Shown piece after piece: positions 6,802 through 11,019 of a DNA stretch of 11,019 bases. Within the stretch, counting starts at the first letter, position 1, and each line of letters starts with the position of its first letter. The notes under the pieces were generated by a model that was given only the letters and a program-made list of their open reading frames with translations, made no database searches and was not told the DNA's origin. The stretch comes from an uncultured Polaribacter sp. (lineage in GTDB: Bacteria; Bacteroidota; Bacteroidia; Flavobacteriales; Flavobacteriaceae), in the NCBI GenBank assembly GCA_937936695.1, contig CALHCK010000247.1:1-11019 (forward strand), written 5' to 3'. Made by a program: the position numbers and the translations under genes.

Positions 6802-7758
6802 TTAAAAAGAAGCTCTTTTTAATCGGTCGTTTATAGATTTTCCTAAACCTATTTCAGGTAATTTTTCTACAATAATAACATCTAAGTTTAAACTATCTAA
6901 TTGATGTAAAGCATCGTATAAATTAGTTGCTGCTTCTTCTAAATTGCCTAGTTTAGATAAAATAATTTCCGTAACGATAGCTTTTTCTTTATAAGAAGTA
7001 TTAAAGCTTAATAGCCCAATTTTTTTAGTAGGATGCTTACTAACTTCATTGGGTATGTTTGTTGTTAAAATTGTTTTTGTTAAAGGAGAATAATGTTTGT
7101 GCAACATACCAGGAGCCTCTGGGTTTTCTTCTTTTGTGTTTTTAATAGCTATTTTGCCAATAACAGCTTCTATTTTTTCTATAGATAAAGCGCCTAATCT
7201 ATAAATAATAGGTTCGTTATTTTCAAAGCCTATAATTGTAGATTCTATGCCATTTTTACAAGCTCCGCCATCTAATACTTGTTGTATATCATTTTTAAAA
7301 TACCCCTCAACATGTTCTGGTTTTGTTGGGCTAATATTGTTAAACGGATTTGCACTTGGTGCGGCTAAAGGGAAAGGTAGTTTTTGTAAGAGTTCTAAAG
7401 TTACTGGGTGGTTAGGTATACGTACTGCAACAGTATCTTTTCCTGCAGTAATAATATCAGGAATTATAGGGTTCTTTTTTAAAACTAAAGTCATTGAACC
7501 AGGCCAAAATGCTTTTGCTAACATTGCAGCTTTTTCAGGAATTTCAGAAACAATATCTTGTAAATTATCTATAGAAGCAATATGAACTATTAATGGATTA
7601 AATAAAGGTCTTTTTTTAGTTTTAAAAATATTTTTTATTGCTTTTTTACTAAAAATATTACCCGCCAAACCATAAACCGTTTCTGTAGGTATAGCTACCA
7701 AATTATTGTTAGTTAAAATGGTAATTGCTTTTTGTATGTCTTTAGAAATAATACTCAT
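6802..7758 (-). CDS. tsaC2: L-threonylcarbamoyladenylate synthase, Sua5 type
   Basis: The enzyme makes threonylcarbamoyl-AMP from threonine, bicarbonate and ATP, the first step of the t6A37 modification of ANN-decoding tRNAs; TsaD with TsaB/TsaE would finish it. The 318-residue form is the long Sua5/YwlC type. A YrdC-like catalytic domain (about 3-190) carries PTETVYGLAGN (24-34), KKRPLFNPLIVHI (48-60), WPGSMTL (85-91), VAVRIPNHP (about 110-118), APSANPFNNIS (133-143) and ESTII (172-176). The linker APGMLHKHYSPL (215-226), known to close over the active site in Sua5, leads to a small C-terminal Sua5 domain ending GKSINDRLKRASF. I start at the ATG at 7758: an in-frame TTG at 7773 would add five residues but lies inside the -7 promoter box. 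The predicted transcript then has a leader of only a few bases. Confidence 0.93.
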   Translation of the reverse strand: MSIISKDIQKAITILTNNNLVAIPTETVYGLAGNIFSKKAIKNIFKTKKRPLFNPLIVHIASIDNLQDIVSEIPEKAAMLAKAFWPGSMTLVLKKNPIIPDIITAGKDTVAVRIPNHPVTLELLQKLPFPLAAPSANPFNNISPTKPEHVEGYFKNDIQQVLDGGACKNGIESTIIGFENNEPIIYRLGALSIEKIEAVIGKIAIKNTKEENPEAPGMLHKHYSPLTKTILTTNIPNEVSKHPTKKIGLLSFNTSYKEKAIVTEIILSKLGNLEEAATNLYDALHQLDSLNLDVIIVEKLPEIGLGKSINDRLKRASF

Positions 7759-7770
7759 AACTTTCAATTG

Positions 7771-7778
7771 CAAAATTA
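7771..7778 (-). promoter_or_regulatory. Putative promoter -7 element of the Sua5-type gene
   Basis: The minus strand reads TAATTTTG, a full match to TAnnTTTG, ending 12 bases before the chosen ATG. A TTTG lies further upstream (7809-7806), but the gap is 27 bases rather than about 19, so only the -7 half is supported. The same octamer occurs before pyrH. If used, it makes a nearly leaderless mRNA and rules out the upstream TTG as a start. Confidence 0.5.
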
Positions 7779-7849
7779 CACATAATAATAGTGTAGAGAA
7801 TGTATCAAAATAAATTTTTATGCATTTTAATTAAAAATAATATCAAACT

Positions 7850-9526
7850 TTAAAAATCAGGATCTATTTTAAAAGTTGTTTCTTTATTTGTTGAAGGATG
7901 CGTAAAGGTAATTTCTGCAGCATGAAGATGTAATCTGTTTGTTTTTGTACCATACAAATCATCGCCAATAATAGGAGTGTTTAAACCATCTTTATGGGCA
8001 GCATGCACTCTTAATTGATGCGTTCTACCAGTAATAGGATAAAAATTTACTCTTGTTTTACCGTTTTTTATAGCAACTGTTTCCCATTTGGTTTTTGCAT
8101 TTTTTCCATGGATGAAATCTACCAATTGTTTAGGTCTATCATCTAAATCAACACGTAATGGAAGTTGTATAATGCCTTCTTTTTTAGTTAAAATACCGTT
8201 TAACAAAGCAACATAACGTTTTTTAACAGTTCTGTTTATAAACTGACTTTGCAAAACTTTATTTGCCTCTTTAGTTTTTGTAAGTAACAGAATTCCTGAG
8301 GTAGACATATCTAAGCGATGCACAATTAAAGGACCTGTAGCTTCTGGGTATTTTTTCTTGATTCTTGTGTATACAGAATCTTTAATTTCTTTACCTGGTA
8401 CCGATAAGAACTCTGAAGGCTTGTTTACTACAATTAAAACATCATCTTCATAAACAATTTTTAATTCTTGTTTTTCTGCTAAATTTTCTAACAACAAATT
8501 ATCGTCCATCTCAATCCCTTTTAACATATGTTCTAAAATTGGTTTGCATCTGCTTTGGCAAGCAGGATAAAAGTTTTTATGTTGTCTTATAGCAGAACTA
8601 GGAGACACTCCCCACCAAAATTCTGCCATACAAATAGGTGTTAAGTTATTTAAAAAAGCATATTGTAATAATTTAGGAGCAGCACATTCGCCAGAACCAG
8701 CAGGTGGTTTTATATCAGGATTATTAAAAATATCTAATAAATGTTTTGTTTCTTTTTTTTTGTTTAAAAACGAGTAATTTTTAAAAAGAGTTTGCTGTAA
8801 ATAATTAGATTTTTCTTTTCTCTGTTTTTCTAAAGTATCTATTTTATCTTTAAAGAAAGAAAGTTGGTTTTTTATTACTAGAATTTTATCATCATAATAC
8901 TCTTGGAGTTCTTTTAAATAAAATTGATCATTAAAACTTTCTTGTACTAACTGTTTTTCTAGTTCCTTAAATTCAGATATGTTTAATGTAGTTAATCCGT
9001 CTTTTTTACGTTGCTTTCTATCTCTTTTTTTTTGTTTTAATCTTTCTTTTTCAGCGATTAAATCGTTTTTAATTATAGTATTTAAGCTATTGTATTCTTT
9101 TTTTATAGCTATGTATGCTGCGTCATTATTAAGCGTGTTTAATTGCTTGTTTATTTGATTAATTTCTTCTTCTCCTTTTAAATAAAAACTTCCATCAGTT
9201 CTCATATTAAAAACAGGAGGAACAAACATTTTAGGGAAACTATTGTCATTAAGTTTTCCTGAAAATGCTGCTAAATATCCAATTTCATTGTTTATATCCT
9301 TAACTACTAAAACACCAAACATTTTTCCGATAGCAAGTGCATCATCTTTAGAAGAAATACCGAAATTGTGTTTAAAATCTGTTTGATTTTCTAGATACTT
9401 TTGCAACTCTTCTGTTGCTATTTTAGCCAATAAATGTGGTTGATAATAAAAAGGAAATGTAAACTTATTGGGTAACTTACTATCTTTTACAGAAGTTTTA
9501 AATTTAATAAAATGTTTAGGAGCCAA
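7850..9526 (-). CDS. RluA-family RNA pseudouridine synthase with long N-terminal extension
   Basis: The C-terminal part (about 355-558) is an RluA-type catalytic domain, which isomerises uridine to pseudouridine in rRNA or tRNA. It has VLIVVNKPSEFLSVPG (363-378), LIVHRLDMSTSGILLL (400-415) with catalytic Asp406, RYVALLNG, and GRTHQLRVHAAH (500-511) followed by IIGDDLYG. No S4 domain is visible. The first 350 residues are an extension: a globular segment (about 1-118, with KFTFPFYYQPH and an AAFSGKL stretch), a charged coiled coil (about 120-245) containing a Lys/Arg cluster, and a segment with GECAAPKLLQYAF, AEFWWGVSP and PACQSRC, giving Cys281, 299, 323 and 327. Related extended proteins of about 550 residues occur in other Bacteroidota and some Gammaproteobacteria; the target RNA is not known to me. 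No ATG fits the N-terminus. The TTG at 9526 is the best start, because a TAG lies eight codons upstream and the predicted transcript begins about 20 bases before it. Confidence 0.88.
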   Translation of the reverse strand: MAPKHFIKFKTSVKDSKLPNKFTFPFYYQPHLLAKIATEELQKYLENQTDFKHNFGISSKDDALAIGKMFGVLVVKDINNEIGYLAAFSGKLNDNSFPKMFVPPVFNMRTDGSFYLKGEEEINQINKQLNTLNNDAAYIAIKKEYNSLNTIIKNDLIAEKERLKQKKRDRKQRKKDGLTTLNISEFKELEKQLVQESFNDQFYLKELQEYYDDKILVIKNQLSFFKDKIDTLEKQRKEKSNYLQQTLFKNYSFLNKKKETKHLLDIFNNPDIKPPAGSGECAAPKLLQYAFLNNLTPICMAEFWWGVSPSSAIRQHKNFYPACQSRCKPILEHMLKGIEMDDNLLLENLAEKQELKIVYEDDVLIVVNKPSEFLSVPGKEIKDSVYTRIKKKYPEATGPLIVHRLDMSTSGILLLTKTKEANKVLQSQFINRTVKKRYVALLNGILTKKEGIIQLPLRVDLDDRPKQLVDFIHGKNAKTKWETVAIKNGKTRVNFYPITGRTHQLRVHAAHKDGLNTPIIGDDLYGTKTNRLHLHAAEITFTHPSTNKETTFKIDPDF

Positions 9527-9552
9527 ATTTAAATTATTGTGTTGCTATTATA

Positions 9553-9560
9553 CAAAGATA
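9553..9560 (-). promoter_or_regulatory. Putative promoter -7 element of the RluA-family gene
   Basis: The minus strand reads TATCTTTG, matching TAnnTTTG, 27 bases before the TTG start. A TTTG lies upstream with a 24-base gap, longer than the usual 17-23, so the -33 half is doubtful. The position supports the TTG at 9526 as the first usable codon of the transcript. Confidence 0.5.
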
Positions 9561-9671
9561 CATGTTCGACAATAATTTAAAAGGCAAAGAAAGTAATTGT
9601 TTTTACTTAATAACTTTTACTGATTTTTTTAAACGAGTATTACTACTCATAAATTAAAATAGCCTTTAAAG

Positions 9672-9679
9672 TAAATTTG
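9672..9679 (+). promoter_or_regulatory. Putative promoter -7 element of the DUF1842-like gene
   Basis: The plus strand reads TAAATTTG, matching TAnnTTTG. It is the only such match on this strand between the divergent RluA-family gene and the ATG at 9780. No TTG is found about 19 bases upstream. If it is used, transcription starts near 9686 and leaves a leader of about 95 bases, long for this window. Confidence 0.45.
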
Positions 9680-9685
9680 TAATGT

Positions 9686-9779
9686 AGTTATATCTAGCGG
9701 CCGCTGTTATAAAAAACAAAAAGGGGATACCGAAAAGCCTTATAAATAGAGTAGGACCAAACTTATTAAAAATAACATC
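9686..9779 (+). promoter_or_regulatory. Long 5' leader of the DUF1842-like gene with a GC-rich palindrome
   Basis: The predicted leader contains the 10-base perfect palindrome AGCGGCCGCT (9696-9705), flanked by an imperfect TTATA/TATAA dyad. Downstream are a nested element, AAGG (9721-9724) pairing with CCTT around a small GG-ATA-CC stem, and a weak hairpin pairing AATA(G)AG with CTTATT just before the ATG. G/C clusters such as GGGGATACC and GTAGGACC stand out in this AT-rich DNA. No Shine-Dalgarno sequence is visible. The layout suggests a structured or regulated leader, but I do not recognise a known RNA class in it. Confidence 0.35.
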
Positions 9780-10190
9780 ATGGAAAAAACAGCTGAAGCA
9801 AAAGCAATTATAGGTACGTATTTAACAAAAGGAACTATTGGGAATGTAGGAATGCCTGGAGCGCCAATAGCACATTTTTCTTTACTAGTAACTCCTTCTA
9901 CAAACACAGTGTCTGGTACAGTAGAAATTACTCAGGCAATAGCAGGATCGGGTAGTAGTATTGTTGTAAAAAATGTTACAGGTGCAATAAGAGCTACGGG
10001 TTACGGAACCGTAACAAAAGTGGTAAGCTTAGAAGGTGAGTATTTAGTATCTGTACCTGCGCCTGCAATAGGTACTTATTTAGCTAAATTTACTGCTCAT
10101 ATGGCTATAGATAATGAATGGAATGGTAAAGGTGGTTTTACTTACGGAGACCAAGATATTGAAGATGTTCCTGTAGCATCAGCAAACTAA
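9780..10190 (+). CDS. DUF1842-like protein of unknown function
   Basis: The 136-residue product is small, rich in Gly, Ala, Thr, Val and Ser, has no Cys and a single Trp, and lacks a signal peptide or membrane segment, so it is probably cytoplasmic. The pattern GMPGAPIAHFSLLV (about 24-37), then VSGTVEITQAI (about 44-54), alternating hydrophobic strands, and AIDNEWNGKGGFTYGDQDIEDV near the end resembles what I recall of DUF1842: a G-x-P lead, LLV, VSG..ITQA, and a late W..G...Y block. It is likely an all-beta fold; the function of that family is not known to me. The ATG at 9780 has no Shine-Dalgarno sequence. It is the only plus-strand gene here, divergent from the RluA-family gene, with its own putative promoter, a long leader and a strong terminator, so it looks like a single-gene transcript. 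The DUF assignment is from memory of the family pattern. Confidence 0.72.
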   Translation: MEKTAEAKAIIGTYLTKGTIGNVGMPGAPIAHFSLLVTPSTNTVSGTVEITQAIAGSGSSIVVKNVTGAIRATGYGTVTKVVSLEGEYLVSVPAPAIGTYLAKFTAHMAIDNEWNGKGGFTYGDQDIEDVPVASAN

Positions 10191-10201
10191 AAAAATATTA
10201 T

Positions 10202-10249
10202 AAATCACAAGAAATGGGTTTTTAAAATATTTCTTGTGATTTGTTTTTT
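10202..10249. terminator. Bidirectional terminator between the convergent DUF1842-like and unknown genes
   Basis: A 14-bp perfect stem (AAATCACAAGAAAT 10202-10215 with its complement at 10229-10242) encloses a 13-nt loop and is followed on the plus strand by G and TTTTTT (10244-10249), a clear intrinsic terminator 11 bases after the plus-strand stop. On the minus strand the stem is followed by an A/T mix with a T-run from 10196 downward, so it probably also ends the polA-side transcript. The plus-strand T-run overlaps the stop codon of the minus-strand gene. Confidence 0.9.
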
Positions 10250-10625
10250 ATGTAGCAGAAGGACAAAATAGTAAATCTGTAGGTGTATCTATATCATATA
10301 AATATTGATACCCTTTAGACTCTTTAACGCAAAAGGGTTCTAGTAAGTCTATCATTTTTTTAAAACCTTCTAAGGTTAAAATACAAAAGAAATTATAGTC
10401 GTCTTTTGTCAGTATCCCTTCATCGGTTTTAAATAAACCAAATATTAAATTACAATTTTCGGGGTAAATAAAATCGGTTGTAGATATATCTAATTTTTCC
10501 TTTTTTATAATTACTGTTTCTATTAATAAATTCCTGAATTTTATAGCCTCTTCTTTATCAAAATTGTAGAGCCTAACAATGTTTTCATTCAGGCCGTTAT
10601 AATTGTCTATATAATTTACTTGCAT
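10248..10625 (-). CDS. Hypothetical protein downstream of polA
   Basis: I do not recognise a family for this 125-residue protein. It is acidic to neutral and rich in Asp, Glu, Asn, Tyr, Phe and Ile, with no signal peptide, membrane segment or metal-binding pattern. It has just two Cys (in CVKES and LFCPSAT) plus one in PENCNL. Its alternating pattern, with FNFDKEEAIKFRNLL-type helix content early on and NLIFGLF, YNFFCILTLEGFKKMIDLL and YQYLYDIDTP later, suggests a small alpha/beta fold. The ATG at 10625 lies three bases after the polA stop, so it is almost certainly cotranscribed and possibly translationally coupled with polA. The stop overlaps the T-run of the convergent terminator. The open frame, the tight spacing and the terminator position support a real gene. 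Confidence 0.78.
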   Translation of the reverse strand: MQVNYIDNYNGLNENIVRLYNFDKEEAIKFRNLLIETVIIKKEKLDISTTDFIYPENCNLIFGLFKTDEGILTKDDYNFFCILTLEGFKKMIDLLEPFCVKESKGYQYLYDIDTPTDLLFCPSAT

Positions 10626-10628
10626 TAT

Positions 10629-11019
10629 TTAGTGTGCTTCTAACCAGTTTTGTCCAATCCCTATTTCTACATCTAACGGAACTTCCATTTTAAAGGCATG
10701 TTCCATTTCGTGTTTTATAATAGGTTTTATTATTTCTAATTCGTCTTTATGAGCATCAAAAACCAATTCATCATGTACTTGTAATAACATTTTAGACTTA
10801 AAACCTTCTTTAATAAATCTATTATGAATATTTATCATGGCTAACTTAATAATGTCTGCGGCAGAACCTTGTATAGGGGCATTAACAGCATTTCTTTCAG
10901 CAGCACCTCTTACTACAGCGTTTCTAGAGTTAATATCTTTTAAATATCTACGTCTGTTTAAAACAGTTTCTACATATCCGTTTTCTCTAGCAAAATCTAC
11001 TTGCCCAGACATGTAGGCT
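10629..11019 (-). CDS. polA: DNA polymerase I, C-terminal part (cut by right edge)
   Basis: The last 129 or so residues of a family A DNA polymerase are present; the start lies beyond the right edge. They form the end of the fingers and the palm. NGYVETVLNRRRYLKDINS matches the conserved GYVET..GRRR..P segment, then AERNAVNAPIQGSAADIIKLAMI (a helix near the active site) and LLQVHDELVFDA with motif C, whose Asp in HDE is one of the two metal-binding catalytic residues. The chain ends IGQNWLEAH, close to the family's usual C-terminal NW..AH. The enzyme fills gaps in repair and replaces Okazaki primers. Exonuclease domains cannot be judged from this window. The frame is open to position 11019, and an internal Met at 11012 is not the start. 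Confidence 0.97.
   Translation of the reverse strand, partial: AYMSGQVDFARENGYVETVLNRRRYLKDINSRNAVVRGAAERNAVNAPIQGSAADIIKLAMINIHNRFIKEGFKSKMLLQVHDELVFDAHKDELEIIKPIIKHEMEHAFKMEVPLDVEIGIGQNWLEAH

Noticed and set aside
7247..7585. Open frame of 112 codons on the plus strand
   Set aside because: It is antisense to the catalytic domain of the Sua5-type gene, whose motifs are intact; no promoter or start context supports it.
7759..7773. TTG start giving five extra residues to the Sua5-type protein
   Set aside because: The TTG is part of the TAATTTTG promoter box, and homologous proteins begin near MSIISKDI, matching the ATG at 7758.
7800..7849. Terminator between the RluA-family and Sua5-type genes
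   Set aside because: Only a TTTTAATTAAAA palindrome is present; there is no GC-containing stem, so termination cannot be supported.
9697..9704. GCGGCCGC as a cloning-site (NotI) or assembly artefact
   Set aside because: Flanking sequence is continuous, native-looking intergenic DNA with a promoter-like box on one side and a gene leader on the other; no vector-like sequence surrounds it.
1..11019. tRNA or rRNA genes, CRISPR arrays, insertion sequences, phage or defence genes
   Set aside because: No cloverleaf, rRNA-like stretch, regularly spaced repeats, transposase motifs or recognisable defence genes were seen; nearly all sequence is accounted for by housekeeping genes and short spacers.

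Overview
The window is AT-rich chromosomal DNA from a member of the Bacteroidota, most likely a marine-type Flavobacteriaceae; the genus cannot be fixed from sequence alone. Four things point there: protein sequences with a flavobacterial character, the gene order rplM-rpsI-rpsB-tsf / pyrH-frr, start codons without Shine-Dalgarno sequences, and several upstream matches to the Bacteroidota promoter -7 element TAnnTTTG, one of them with a TTTG -33 element at exactly 19 bp. Nothing indicates a plasmid, phage, transposon or CRISPR array.

Layout, left to right. Positions 1-2336 (minus) hold almost all of an RND/MMPL-type membrane exporter whose last residues lie beyond the left edge. A terminator at 2388-2421 separates it from frr and pyrH (minus), which have their own promoter near 3759. 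A second strong terminator (about 3801-3829) ends the ribosomal operon rplM-rpsI-rpsB-tsf (minus, 6611 to 3853). That operon is read from the consensus-like promoter at 6668-6698 and carries a structured 143-nt spacer before rpsB. Next come a Sua5-type threonylcarbamoyl-AMP synthase (tRNA t6A modification) and an RluA-family pseudouridine synthase with a long coiled-coil and cysteine-bearing N-terminal extension, both minus, each with a -7-like box. The only plus-strand gene, 9780-10190, resembles DUF1842 proteins of unknown function. It sits behind a roughly 95-nt leader with a GC-rich palindrome and ends in a strong hairpin shared with the convergent pair polA (C-terminal part only) and a small unknown gene.

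Most of the window is core translation machinery: ribosomal proteins L13, S9 and S2, elongation factor Ts, ribosome recycling factor, tRNA t6A synthesis and probable RNA pseudouridylation, together with UMP kinase and DNA polymerase I. The less explained parts are the DUF1842-like gene and its leader, the unknown gene beside polA, the extended RluA-family protein, and RNA structure in the rpsI-rpsB spacer. I found no convincing evidence for a multi-gene novel system.
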